Assembly: GCF_039545795.1 (NCBI RefSeq)
Contig: NZ_CP154260.1
Location: 3,477,001-3,541,000, forward strand
DNA length: 64,000 nt
Reading direction: 5' to 3'
DNA from: Chitinophaga niabensis
Lineage (GTDB): Bacteria; Bacteroidota; Bacteroidia; Chitinophagales; Chitinophagaceae
The notes beneath the pieces are model-generated. The model ran no database searches. It was not told the DNA's origin and worked only from the letters and a program-made list of their open reading frames with translations. Position numbers and translations under genes: made by a program. This document shows, piece by piece, positions 45,246-53,696 of the stretch (positions are counted from its first letter, which is position 1; each line of letters opens with the position of its first letter).

Positions 45246-45386
45246 AAGGTTTCAATTTTTGGTTAACGATTAGTTGGTTTTCTTAACGCGGGTTTATAAA
45301 GGCAGTACTTACTATTCTCTATTTAGAAGGCAGAGCTTCGCCTCCTCAGTCACATGAGTATGGTTTCACAGCTATAAGGCTGCTAT
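45246..45386. promoter_or_regulatory. Spacer between wzc-like and upxY genes, possible leader/pausing region
   Basis: This 141-base gap is by far the longest inside an otherwise tightly packed operon. It contains a weak hairpin around 45330-45347 (AGGC...GCCT with a partly paired interior). No exact TAnnTTTG promoter element or T-run terminator is present on the minus strand. It may carry an internal promoter or the site where UpxY loads, but nothing in the sequence proves it. Confidence 0.3.
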
Positions 45387-47735
45387 TTATATATTGAAAA
45401 TACTTCTGATGAACCGTTTACGTTTACCGTTCTTCTTAGGTTCATCCACATAACCATATCCGTAACCGTAGCCGGCTGCCGCCACACCGCGCGGACGTAC
45501 GCCATTAAATACCAGGTTAAGTTTACCCACTTCTTTATTGCGATATAATTCGTCTATCTGTTTAAGATGCAGTTTGGGTGTTACCTGCTGCCGCAGTACA
45601 TAGAGGCAGGCATCTGCAAAAGGCGCCAGCAAACGGGCATCTGTTACCAGGCCTACCGGCGCGGTATCAATGATCACATAATCAAACATAGTTTTCAGAT
45701 GTGAGAGCATTTCTTCCAGCCTGCCATTCAGGATCAGTTCTGTTGGATTCGGCGGTATTACACCAGCCGGTAATACAAACAGGTACTCATTTCCCGGCAC
45801 GGGCTGCAGCATATCTGATATACTGCTGCGGCCTACCAGGTAATTGGTGATGCCCGGTTCCCGTTTAATGCCCAGCATTTTGCTGATCATGGGTTTGCGG
45901 AGGTCAAATTCCAGCAGCACCACTTTTTTACGGATCAATGAAATACTGGCAGCCAGGTTAATGGATACAAAGCTTTTACCTTCTCCGGATATAGAAGAGG
46001 TGACCAGCAGGGTTTTGTTATCGCCATTGAGGCCGATATAAGAAAGTGATGTTCTCAGGGAGCGGAATTGCTCTGCTACCAGGCTGCGTTTACCGTCTCC
46101 GATCACCAGGGCTTCATTATTATCATCATACATGATCTCTGCCACAATAGGCGCTGCCGTTGCTTTCTCTATCTCTGCCCTTTCAACAATTTCCCTGTTG
46201 AGCATATCCTTGATAGTGATGATAGCAGCTACCACTACAATACCTGCTATAATTGCCATAGCGAGTACCGTCATCTTTTTAGGACTGAAGGGTACGGAGG
46301 AAGATTCTGCCGCATCTACGATCCGGCTGTCTGAAATAGCTGCTGCGTACGCCAGTGCTGTTTCTTCCCTTTTTTGCAGGAGGAAGGTGTAGATACTATT
46401 CTTGATCTCTCTTTCACGGCTTACTTCTATCAACGCCTTTTCTTTACCTGGTACGCTCCTTAGTATCCCCATGAAACGGCTATTGGCACTTTCCAGTTTT
46501 TCTTTACCGGCGTTCAGGTTAGCACGGAGACTGTTGATGTTCTCCATGATGCTGGGTGTGAGCTTAGCGATCTGGCGGTTCAGGGCTCCTAACACAGGGC
46601 TGTTCTCCCCGGTTGTTTTCTTCAGGCGCTCCCTTTCCATTTCTGTTTCGTAGAGTTTGGCCACCAGTTCCATCAATACCGGATCGCTGAGGCCTAAAGT
46701 GGCGGGCACAATATTTTCCCCTTCTCCTTTTCCACTTACATATTTTTCAATGGCATCCAGTACAGATAACTGCATGTTTGCCTCACTCATTTTGCTATCA
46801 TTCTCCTGCACACTTTCCAGGAAGAGTTTACTTTGTTCACTGATATCCACAATGCCTTCTCTTCTTTTAAACTGCTCCACTTTGGCTTCTACATCGCCCA
46901 GCTCCTGTGTTACAATATTGAGGCGGTCTTCCACAAAAGACATGGTGCTGGCAGCTACCCTGTTCTTATCTTCGATAGCGGCGGCGTTATATACCCTGAT
47001 CAGTTCGTTCAGGATATCTTCTCCCCTCCTGGGCGCCACATCGCTATATTCCAGTTTGATAACAGTACCCATTTTAGAAACGGGCGCCACACTGAGCCTG
47101 CTAAGCAGTACCTGCGTCAATTGTTTTTCGTCCGTGATCTGCAGGTAATAGGTTTTATCATCCGGCAATACACCCTGATGTGCTTTGATGAGCATTTTAC
47201 CCCAGGGGGTGGCCACGGTATCATTCAGCGGATAGGTTTTGTCGTAGAGGGAAACCGTTGCTTTTGATGCGTTGTAAACAAAAGGCACTATTTCCGGTTT
47301 GCCGGCTTTGATCTTACCTGGCTCCAGGAATTTGAATTGCAGCGGTGCATTTTCATATGCGATCAGGTCGCGTACATTTCCCTTCTGGTATACTTCGCCA
47401 TACAACTGCAGGTTCCTGGCAACTTCGGTGGCAAGTGTACGGGAATACAGGATCTGCATTTCGTTCTCAATATTCTTATCAGTTCCAAAAAGGTCCAGGG
47501 AGGCGAGCAGATCTTTTTCTCCCAGTTTTTTGGATTCTTCCTTCACCAGTAATGTGGCGGATATTTTATAGGTAGCGGTGGCATATCGGAGATACAACAT
47601 CGCAACACCTACTCCCAACGCAGCGGCCAGCAGAAATAATGGCCAGTACGACAGATAACGATACCTGATCAGCGCCATCAGGTCTATTTGTTCCTGTGGC
47701 TGCTTACGTCTATGGTTACTATTGAACTGTTGCAT
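45387..47735 (-). CDS. Polysaccharide co-polymerase and BY-type tyrosine autokinase (Wzc-like)
   Basis: A 782-residue inner-membrane protein. Helix 1 is 'YWPLFLLAAALGVGVAMLYL', followed by a large periplasmic Wzz domain with coiled-coil helices (about residues 55-490). Helix 2 is 'MTVLAMAIIAGIVVVAAIITI' in parts. The cytoplasmic kinase has Walker A 'SSISGEGKSFVSINLAAS', Walker A' 'VVLLEFDLRKP' and Walker B 'DYVIIDTAP'. The tail is tyrosine rich ('AAGYGYGYGYVDEP'), the autophosphorylation cluster. It controls polymer length and drives export with the Wza-like channel. The probable counteracting phosphatase is encoded at 30360-31061. It starts 7 bases after the wza-like gene. Confidence 0.94.
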   Translation of the reverse strand: MQQFNSNHRRKQPQEQIDLMALIRYRYLSYWPLFLLAAALGVGVAMLYLRYATATYKISATLLVKEESKKLGEKDLLASLDLFGTDKNIENEMQILYSRTLATEVARNLQLYGEVYQKGNVRDLIAYENAPLQFKFLEPGKIKAGKPEIVPFVYNASKATVSLYDKTYPLNDTVATPWGKMLIKAHQGVLPDDKTYYLQITDEKQLTQVLLSRLSVAPVSKMGTVIKLEYSDVAPRRGEDILNELIRVYNAAAIEDKNRVAASTMSFVEDRLNIVTQELGDVEAKVEQFKRREGIVDISEQSKLFLESVQENDSKMSEANMQLSVLDAIEKYVSGKGEGENIVPATLGLSDPVLMELVAKLYETEMERERLKKTTGENSPVLGALNRQIAKLTPSIMENINSLRANLNAGKEKLESANSRFMGILRSVPGKEKALIEVSREREIKNSIYTFLLQKREETALAYAAAISDSRIVDAAESSSVPFSPKKMTVLAMAIIAGIVVVAAIITIKDMLNREIVERAEIEKATAAPIVAEIMYDDNNEALVIGDGKRSLVAEQFRSLRTSLSYIGLNGDNKTLLVTSSISGEGKSFVSINLAASISLIRKKVVLLEFDLRKPMISKMLGIKREPGITNYLVGRSSISDMLQPVPGNEYLFVLPAGVIPPNPTELILNGRLEEMLSHLKTMFDYVIIDTAPVGLVTDARLLAPFADACLYVLRQQVTPKLHLKQIDELYRNKEVGKLNLVFNGVRPRGVAAAGYGYGYGYVDEPKKNGKRKRFIRSIFNI

Positions 47736-47742
47736 AATTTTT

Positions 47743-48573
47743 CTATTTCACCAACCGGTCGAGAACAATCACCAGTAAAGACAAACCGCTTAACACAATG
47801 GGAATAACGGTAGTTGACTTGCTGGCATTAGCTACTTTAGTTTTATTGGGTTCTACGTAAATAACGTCATTGGGTTTGAGGAAGTAGTAAGGCGATGTGA
47901 GCATCTGCGCATCATTTAGATTAAGCCTTTTTGTTATACGTTCCCCTTCTGTTTCACGGATCAGCAGCACATTATCCTTCTTCCCAAAGATGGTGATATC
48001 ACCTACCATGCCCAGTGCCTCCATGATCGAGATCTTTTCACTCGTTACATTCACTACGGCAGGTTGTGCTACCTCCCCCAAAATGGTGACCCTGTAATTG
48101 AGGAAACGGATGCTTACCACAGGGTCTACCAGTAACTTGCGTTCTGCGAGCTGGTTTTGGATAGTATCCGTCAATGCCTTTTTGGTAAGGCCTTCTGCTT
48201 TCAGAGAACCCAGTACAGGAAACTGGATATATCCCTGCTGGTTCACCAGGTAACCGGCTACAGGGTTGGCTGCTGTAACAGAGGGGCTGTGTGCGCCTCC
48301 GGTAGCAGCAGGTGTTGCAGCACCTGGTGAATAGGTGTTCGGCAGATTATACAACATGGCTTCCTGCGGGTTCATGGCGCTCACGTTGATCTGCAGGATG
48401 TCGTTCTTTTGAATAACAGGTTCAAAATCACCTTTCACCCTTGCGAGTGAAGTGTCGTTCACATTATTGAAATAAGCCGCTTTCTTTGTACTTACACAGG
48501 AGAATAACAAACAGCTGAAACTTAGCAGTAATGAGGTTTTAATAATAAAGAATGGTTTTCGTCTCGGGTGCAT
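47743..48573 (-). CDS. Polysaccharide export outer membrane lipoprotein (Wza-like)
   Basis: A 276-residue lipoprotein; 'SLLLSFSCLLFSCVSTKKAAYF' in parts has a lipobox before the cysteine at residue 26. The polysaccharide export domain (Poly_export) shows 'VIQKNDILQINVSAMNPQEA' in parts, then an SLBB domain ('RVTILGEVAQPAVVNVTSEKISIMEAL', in parts; 'NVLLIRETEGERITKRLNL'). It ends with a hydrophobic segment, 'IPIVLSGLSLLVIVLDRL', corresponding to the outer-membrane helix of Wza. It forms the export channel with the Wzc-like protein. It is the first gene of the operon. Confidence 0.93.
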   Translation of the reverse strand: MHPRRKPFFIIKTSLLLSFSCLLFSCVSTKKAAYFNNVNDTSLARVKGDFEPVIQKNDILQINVSAMNPQEAMLYNLPNTYSPGAATPAATGGAHSPSVTAANPVAGYLVNQQGYIQFPVLGSLKAEGLTKKALTDTIQNQLAERKLLVDPVVSIRFLNYRVTILGEVAQPAVVNVTSEKISIMEALGMVGDITIFGKKDNVLLIRETEGERITKRLNLNDAQMLTSPYYFLKPNDVIYVEPNKTKVANASKSTTVIPIVLSGLSLLVIVLDRLVK

Positions 48574-48697
48574 TACATCAATTTAATATTACAGTTCACT
48601 ATTGTTATGATCACACTGCAATATTAAATCATGATAAAAAAATAAAACTTACTCAGAAGAGTACAAATAAGGAGATAAGGACGATTGTTACTACTTA
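48574..48697. other. Upstream region of the polysaccharide operon
   Basis: The 124 bases ahead of the wza-like gene should hold the promoter of the polysaccharide operon. No exact Bacteroidota -7 element was found; CTTATTTG on the minus strand (about 48665-48672) is the nearest partial match. An 8-base inverted repeat (TACTACTT-4-AAGTAGTA, 48689-48708) overlaps the end of the response regulator gene. It lacks a T-run, so it is not a typical terminator and the two units may be connected. Confidence 0.3.
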
Positions 48698-49366
48698 TTA
48701 AAGTAGTACCGCAGCTGCGATGCAGGTTAGGGAACAAAAGAGGCTGTTGGACCAGATCTTGGAGATCAGTTCAGATTTGCTGGCTACGTTGAGTTTCTGG
48801 TATATTTTTTTTAAATGCTGGTTGACGGTAAATACAGTAACAAAGAGCTTTTCCGCCATTTCTTTATAAGAATACCCATCCTTCAAAAGTTGTAATAACT
48901 CGTACTCTCTTTTTGTGAGCCGGTCTTTTACATTTTCGAGCGGGTCTTTGCTCACATGATCTATGAGCATGTGAGCAGCTTTGGGAGATAAGGTACCACC
49001 CTGGTTGATGGCATCCAGGATGCTGTGATAGATCTCCATCAGCCTGCTGGTTTTTATAATATATCCACTGGCGCCTTTGCGAATGGATTCTATAACATAT
49101 TCTTTTCCATCATGCCCTGAGAGTACAATGATCTTTGCATCCGGGTAAATGCGCTTTAATTCTTCTATGCCACTGATGCCTGATTCGCCGGGCAGTGAAA
49201 TGTCCAGCAGAATAGCTTTTACGTCCGGATCTTTGTAGGGAAGCGCTTTAAACTCTTCCATCGAGCGGCATGCAAATACAACTTTGCACTCCTGGAAATC
49301 TTCTAAGAACTCCTTGTAATTATTTAGTTGAAAGTGATTGTCTTCAATTATGCCAATAGTGATCAT
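48698..49366 (-). CDS. NarL/FixJ-type response regulator
   Basis: A 222-residue response regulator. The receiver has 'GIIEDNH' (acidic pair at 8-9), the phospho-acceptor in 'AILLDISLPGESG' (Asp55), the 'VLSGHD' switch residue and the conserved lysine in 'GYIIKTS'. The C-terminal LuxR-type helix-turn-helix spans about 145-210: 'LTKREYELLQLLKDGYSYKEMAEKL' in parts, 'TVFTVNQHLKKIYQKLNV'. The last 14 residues are unusually hydrophobic (CSLTCIAAAVLL). It is transcribed in the same direction as the polysaccharide operon, 124 bases upstream of it, and probably regulates it. A histidine kinase and a second receiver are divergent to it. Confidence 0.93.
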   Translation of the reverse strand: MITIGIIEDNHFQLNNYKEFLEDFQECKVVFACRSMEEFKALPYKDPDVKAILLDISLPGESGISGIEELKRIYPDAKIIVLSGHDGKEYVIESIRKGASGYIIKTSRLMEIYHSILDAINQGGTLSPKAAHMLIDHVSKDPLENVKDRLTKREYELLQLLKDGYSYKEMAEKLFVTVFTVNQHLKKIYQKLNVASKSELISKIWSNSLFCSLTCIAAAVLL

Positions 49367-49724
49367 ATAACGGTTAACGTTAAAGTGGTTTTCCTGCCGA
49401 TATGTTTTGTCCTAATACTTATCAAATTTAAGTCCAAATCAGGCAAAAAAACGAAGGGTAATTTTAATTTATTGATAACAGGTCGGTTACATAGGCGCTA
49501 ATTTTACTCATTCTAGTAATAAATATACGAAAATCATATTCAATGTAGAAATATATACCTGTATTGTGGGGAAGTTCCGTTGATGTAAAAATAATCTTAA
49601 AAATTTGCGGGATTCTATGCTTATCTTTCCTGTGCCTTTATTTATTCCCCTGAACTAATGCAAAGACTTAAGACCAATCTGCTTTAATGGCCCGCGCCAT
49701 ATAGAAAAACCGTATAATACTGCG
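49367..49724. other. Divergent intergenic region between response regulator and histidine kinase
   Basis: This 358-base AT-rich region separates two divergent regulatory genes. It contains the minus-strand promoter match at 49423-49430. On the plus strand no exact TAnnTTTG element was found ahead of the kinase gene. No supported open frame or strong hairpin was seen in it. Confidence 0.45.
49423..49430 (-). promoter_or_regulatory. Candidate promoter -7 element of the response regulator gene
   Basis: The minus strand reads TAAATTTG, an exact TAnnTTTG match, and would give a leader of about 50 bases before the ATG at 49366. A T-rich stretch with TTTG lies upstream but with a shorter spacing than usual (about 13 bases), so the -33 element is poor. 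Confidence 0.35.
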
Positions 49725-50804
49725 ATGAAGTCTCAGCAATATATTAAAGTTAGCCATTTAATGAATGGAATAAAGGAACCCGTATTACTCATTGATCCTT
49801 CAGAGCTGATCGTTCTAAAAGCTAATAATGCTGCCGTAGACCTGTTGGGAGGCGGCAAACGAAAAGCGATCACGGATAAACCATTGCAAGCGCATTATGG
49901 TAATGGGCAGTTCCTTCCGGATACGATGCTTCCCTTGTTCCAGGATTCTTTTATTATTACTACTTCTATCCCCGGCACTAAAACACTGATAGATTTCAAG
50001 GCGAGCCGTATCAATATTAACCGCAAGCCGGTCCTGCTGGCTATTGGCAAAACCATCGAAAAAAAACAGAGCTTAAAACTGCAATTGCAGCACCTGGAGA
50101 AAGAGAAGTCACTGCATGAGATGAAAGCCAATTTCATGTCTATGACCTCTCATGAGTTCAGAACACCATTAACAGCTATTGCTTCTACGGTGGACCTGCT
50201 GGAAACGCGTTTGCAGATGGATGGATTGCTGAATAGTTTCTATCAGCATAATATTTCCAAAGTATCCGGGGAGATCTTTAACCTCAATAGCATGCTGGAT
50301 GAGATCTTAACGCTCAGCAAGATCGTATCCAATAATTATGAAGTAAAGAAAACAGCAGTAGATGTGGAGCAGGTGCTGAACTATTTAAAGTTCCAGTACT
50401 TCTCTGAAAGGAAAGACGAAAGGGTACTCAATGTGAAGATCTCCGGGGAACCGCGCAAGATATTTGTGGATAAAAGTCAGCTATCGAAGATACTCACGAA
50501 CCTGATCAGTAATGCGTTTAAGTACTCTGTGAAAAAGAATCCTTCCATCCAGCTTTCCTATCAGAAGAACAAACTGGTGATCAAAATTTTTGATTATGGT
50601 ATTGGTATTCCGGTGAAAGACATTCCTCATTTGTTTAATTCCTTTTACAGGGGAAGTAATGTGGACCATATTGAAGGTACAGGATTGGGTCTTGCGATTG
50701 TAAAAACTTTTACGGAAATGAATAACGGCACAATTGATGTAACAAGCGAGGAGAATAAAGGAACCACCTTCACCCTGACATTCAGGTATGAAGGCCATAT
50801 CTAA
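49725..50804 (+). CDS. Soluble PAS-like sensor histidine kinase
   Basis: A 359-residue cytoplasmic kinase without membrane helices. Residues 1-115 look like a PAS fold ('EPVLLIDPSELIVLKANNAAVDLLG' in parts). A short coiled coil leads to the HisKA domain, with 'MTSHEFRTPLTAIAS' and the phospho-accepting His143. The ATPase domain is complete: N-box 'LTNLISNAFKYS', G1 'FDYGIGIP', F-box 'LFNSFYRGSN' and G2 'GTGLGLAIVK'. It is followed 11 bases later by a stand-alone receiver gene, its most likely partner. The NarL-type regulator divergent to it is a second possible partner. The signal is unknown. Confidence 0.94.
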   Translation: MKSQQYIKVSHLMNGIKEPVLLIDPSELIVLKANNAAVDLLGGGKRKAITDKPLQAHYGNGQFLPDTMLPLFQDSFIITTSIPGTKTLIDFKASRININRKPVLLAIGKTIEKKQSLKLQLQHLEKEKSLHEMKANFMSMTSHEFRTPLTAIASTVDLLETRLQMDGLLNSFYQHNISKVSGEIFNLNSMLDEILTLSKIVSNNYEVKKTAVDVEQVLNYLKFQYFSERKDERVLNVKISGEPRKIFVDKSQLSKILTNLISNAFKYSVKKNPSIQLSYQKNKLVIKIFDYGIGIPVKDIPHLFNSFYRGSNVDHIEGTGLGLAIVKTFTEMNNGTIDVTSEENKGTTFTLTFRYEGHI

Positions 50805-50815
50805 GCAAACTGTAT

Positions 50816-51181
50816 ATGAATAGAACCATCCTTCTTATTGAAGACAAAAGCAGTTTATCAGAAACGTTGAAAACGTTGCTGGAGTTGCATCAGTTCAAAG
50901 TTATCCTGGCCGGGAACGGAGAGGATGGCATTGCGCTGGCGAGGCAGAAGCTCCCGGACCTGGTGATCAGTGATGTGTATATGCCCGTGGTGAATGGGTA
51001 CGAGTTACTGGAATCTTTTAAGAACGACAGTACTTTGAGTAATATTCCGGTGATCATGCTTACTGCTAAAACAGAGATTGAAGAAATTAACCTGGCGATG
51101 CGGAAAGGGGCTGCGGGGTATGTGACGAAGCCTTTCCTGTTTAAGAATTTGCATGCAACGATTAAGAAGGTGTTAGTGTGA
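50816..51181 (+). CDS. Stand-alone receiver domain (CheY-like response regulator)
   Basis: A 121-residue protein made of one receiver domain only. Acidic residues are in 'LLIEDKSSL', the phospho-acceptor is Asp53 in 'VISDVYMP', the threonine switch is in 'IMLTAK' and the lysine in 'GYVTKPF'. There is no output domain, so it acts by protein contacts or in a phosphorelay. It begins 11 bases after the kinase gene, almost certainly in one transcript. Its 3' end overlaps the convergent Wzi-like gene by 9 bases. Confidence 0.94.
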   Translation: MNRTILLIEDKSSLSETLKTLLELHQFKVILAGNGEDGIALARQKLPDLVISDVYMPVVNGYELLESFKNDSTLSNIPVIMLTAKTEIEEINLAMRKGAAGYVTKPFLFKNLHATIKKVLV

Positions 51182-52603
51182 GGAGGGAAAATTAAATCTC
51201 CACTGAACCCCTAACATAAACCCCGCGTTGTTACCCAGGTCTCCCCAATCCACTGCCGCGCCGCCGGTAAGTGTAAGCGGCTCCAGCGGAGTTTGCCAGC
51301 TTACTTCCTGTAAAGTATACCATTGTGTGAGTGCAGGTTCAAAATGCGGCTCCAGGTAATTGCCGTGGTTCTTAGTGTAAGTGAGCAGGGTTCTGGCTTT
51401 CAGTGAACTGCCCAGCATGTACATCGCACCGAGGTGCAAACCTGTTATTCTATTGTTAACAATGTTCCATCCTTTTCCGCTGATAGAATCTTTTGGCTTC
51501 GACCAGTCGAACGGTTTGATGTCATCGAAATAGTGCTGTGCTCTTTGGCGGTTGATGAATAAGGGAGTACCGATAATACGGTTCTGGTATTCCCAACCGG
51601 TTAGGTAGATGCCGTTGTTGTAATAACTTTCCCTTACGTTCAGCGGGAAGAAGTCATTCATCTGTTTTGTGTTCAGGTATTCAGCGGTGAATTTTAATAA
51701 TTTGTTCTTATTGGAATAGCTGAACCCCAGCATACGGTCTGTGTTCTTGAACGTGATCCCCTGCCCTGTTTCAAACATGGACTGATTATACAGGTGCAGT
51801 TGCATGTTATCATTCTCCCAGGTAATGCCCCCTTCCAGTACGCCCCGATGATCACCAGGGCGGTTGGGCCTGTACTCAGGATTATTCACAGTACCATCAT
51901 CCCCTTCTTTTCCAATGAACACATTCCAGAAATCTTTAAAGGAGTTTTTGATCTTTGGCAGGTCCGGGCGGTTTCCTCCCCAGAGTGCATAGTGCTGCAA
52001 GCCGCCGTATAACTTCAGTTGTTTCTTCCCGATCCTTACATAGAGGGCTTTTTCATGCAGAAATGCACCGGGAATGTATTGCTCTTCTCCCATCCAGCCA
52101 TGACTAATCTGCCCTTTGAATTGCAGCCAGCCGTTTGTAAAAGGGATATCCGCATAATCCGTTAAAGCGAATCCTATTTTGGGAATAGGGCGTGCATTTC
52201 CGCTGATACCCCATGATCCCGAGGAAAGATCCTTATCTACTTCTCCGATCCGCTCTTCAAAACGGCCTGCTCTGAATTCCAGTTTCTTATATCCTGCTTT
52301 AAGGAACCCTTCCTGTATGAATACGTCTTTGAACTGATTGTTGTTATAGAGGTCCAGCCCGTAGCGGATATAGAAGTTTTCATTCAGCAAATGAATATCA
52401 CTGATCCTTGCGTGTGTGGAAAGATCTGCCTTCCGGTCGCTGATAATACCAAAGCGGTTGGATACCAGCCATAAAGGCTGATAGTCTTTGGTGGCGATGG
52501 TACCGGTGGTACCTACTTTTACTTCCAGGGAATCTGTAAACTGGGCATGTGCCCTGGAAACACCAAGTAGTGCAAAAATGATAAGAAGCTTAGTACCCTG
52601 CAT
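51173..52603 (-). CDS. Wzi-like capsule assembly outer membrane protein
   Basis: A 476-residue exported protein with the signal MQGTKLLIIFALLGVSRAHA. The rest is made of alternating beta strands with aromatic girdles, consistent with an 18-strand barrel of the capsule assembly Wzi family: 'YQPLWLVSNRFGIIS', 'NFYIRYGLDLYNN', 'LEFRAGRFEERIG', 'LKLYGGLQHYALWGG' and the final strand 'NAGFMLGVQWRFNF'. Wzi binds and anchors capsule or exopolysaccharide at the cell surface. It is separate from the main operon but beside its regulators. It is convergent with the receiver gene, overlapping by 9 bases. Confidence 0.85.
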   Translation of the reverse strand: MQGTKLLIIFALLGVSRAHAQFTDSLEVKVGTTGTIATKDYQPLWLVSNRFGIISDRKADLSTHARISDIHLLNENFYIRYGLDLYNNNQFKDVFIQEGFLKAGYKKLEFRAGRFEERIGEVDKDLSSGSWGISGNARPIPKIGFALTDYADIPFTNGWLQFKGQISHGWMGEEQYIPGAFLHEKALYVRIGKKQLKLYGGLQHYALWGGNRPDLPKIKNSFKDFWNVFIGKEGDDGTVNNPEYRPNRPGDHRGVLEGGITWENDNMQLHLYNQSMFETGQGITFKNTDRMLGFSYSNKNKLLKFTAEYLNTKQMNDFFPLNVRESYYNNGIYLTGWEYQNRIIGTPLFINRQRAQHYFDDIKPFDWSKPKDSISGKGWNIVNNRITGLHLGAMYMLGSSLKARTLLTYTKNHGNYLEPHFEPALTQWYTLQEVSWQTPLEPLTLTGGAAVDWGDLGNNAGFMLGVQWRFNFPSSH

Positions 52604-52696
52604 GGCTGCAAGGTAGGATGATATTTATGGGCGGGACTTACTTAAACGAGTAGAAAATGAAGTGTATGGCCGGGAAAGGATACTTATGCTAATAAG

Positions 52697-52724
52697 AAAC
52701 CCCGGCTGTTTAACCGGGGCTTTC
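52697..52724 (-). terminator. Intrinsic terminator after the fibre-like gene
   Basis: On the minus strand GCCCCGG-TTAAACAG-CCGGGGT is followed by TTCTTATT. The stem is strong and lies 4 bases after the stop codon of the gene ending at 52728. The other strand also ends in a T-rich run, but no plus-strand gene ends there. Confidence 0.75.
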
Positions 52725-52727
52725 TAT

Positions 52728-53696
52728 TTATTTAGCTTTCTTCAGTGCTTCCACCTCTTTCTTCAGTTCAATGATGTATAACATCTGTTCTTCTATTTTC
52801 TGTAACAGCAGTTTATTCATTTCACCCACATCCAACCCTTTTTCTTTCACTTCTGTTTCAGAGGGAATGCCTGGCAGGCGTTTGTGTTGCTGTATGTATT
52901 GTGCTGTTTCATTGATAGTGGGCAGTTTGTAAGCGGGATCAAATACAAAATCCGCCCATGATTCCTGTGTTACTTTTACTTTGCGGGCGCCGATGGTTCC
53001 TTCTACTGCCAGTTTGTATTGAGGTTTGGCAGTACCAATGCCAATGTTTCCATTATTGTTTATGCGCATTCTTTCCAGCAAAGAGGATTGATCGTCGCCC
53101 AGGGAAGTATAAAAGACAAAATCTGATCCTTGTATCAATGCATTATTTGCCTGATAAATATTAATCCTTTCTACCCGTAGTCTTGCTCCAATCTGATCGC
53201 CAACAATATCCCTCCAGGTACTGAAGTCGATATTATAACCTCCCGTGACTGCTCCAACGGGGACATTGATGTTTCCCGCATCATGTGGAAATCCAAAACG
53301 CATACTGTTCCCGGAAATGGCTGATATGCCAATATGGAGGCTATGACTGGGATAACGATTGGCGATACCCACATACCCGTTAGCACGGTTGATGGAAAGA
53401 TATTCTCCCAGATAATTCGGGCCATATGCAAAAACGGCAAAGTTACTACCTACACTCCCGACACCGGTTTCCTCGATGCTGGTACCAATGCCCCATCTGG
53501 GGTTACCTGCATTCTCGAGCATAAAATGTACACTCCCGCCGGAACTGGTTACCTGATTGGTCCGGAAATGGTGAGCCTTTCCGTTTCCACCAATATGAAA
53601 ATTGGCGTCTGCCTGCAAGTCGGTGGAGTTATTGATAGACTGTGCCCCGGCTGTATGAACAATCAGGCAGATACTTAAAGTGGCATAAAACTTCAT
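52728..53696 (-). CDS. Exported fibre-like protein with C-terminal coiled coil
   Basis: A 322-residue exported protein (signal MKFYATLSICLIVHTAGAQ). Glycine-rich beta segments such as 'NPRWGIGTS', 'NGYVGIANRYPSHSLHIG' and 'NNNGNIGIGTAKPQYKLAVEG' are the repeats of the Bacteroidota fibre/adhesin group also seen in phage tail-fibre-like proteins. The C-terminus has 'QYIQQHKRLPGIPSETEVKEKGLDVGEM' in parts, followed by a coiled coil 'LLLQKIEEQMLYIIELKKEVEAL' in parts, as in related proteins where it trimerises. There is no phage gene nearby, so it is taken as a surface protein. Its role is unknown. It ends at a strong terminator. Confidence 0.8.
   Translation of the reverse strand: MKFYATLSICLIVHTAGAQSINNSTDLQADANFHIGGNGKAHHFRTNQVTSSGGSVHFMLENAGNPRWGIGTSIEETGVGSVGSNFAVFAYGPNYLGEYLSINRANGYVGIANRYPSHSLHIGISAISGNSMRFGFPHDAGNINVPVGAVTGGYNIDFSTWRDIVGDQIGARLRVERINIYQANNALIQGSDFVFYTSLGDDQSSLLERMRINNNGNIGIGTAKPQYKLAVEGTIGARKVKVTQESWADFVFDPAYKLPTINETAQYIQQHKRLPGIPSETEVKEKGLDVGEMNKLLLQKIEEQMLYIIELKKEVEALKKAK

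Noticed and set aside
46657..47148. Plus-strand frame of 163 codons rich in Ser and Leu
   Set aside because: It is antisense to the Wzc-like gene; Ser/Leu richness is the expected mirror of the coding strand.
45387..47735. Glutamate in the Walker A' motif (LLEFDLRKP) of the tyrosine kinase as an inactivating change
   Set aside because: The aspartate expected for catalysis is still present in the DLRKP segment, and Walker A and B are intact, so the kinase is likely active.
47743..48573. Mobile element or recombinase-controlled capsule switch near the polysaccharide operon
   Set aside because: No invertible promoter repeats, recombinase or transposase gene was found around the operon start.
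52728..53696. Prophage tail-fibre gene
   Set aside because: A signal peptide is present and no other phage gene is in the window; this protein type is common as a surface protein in Bacteroidota.
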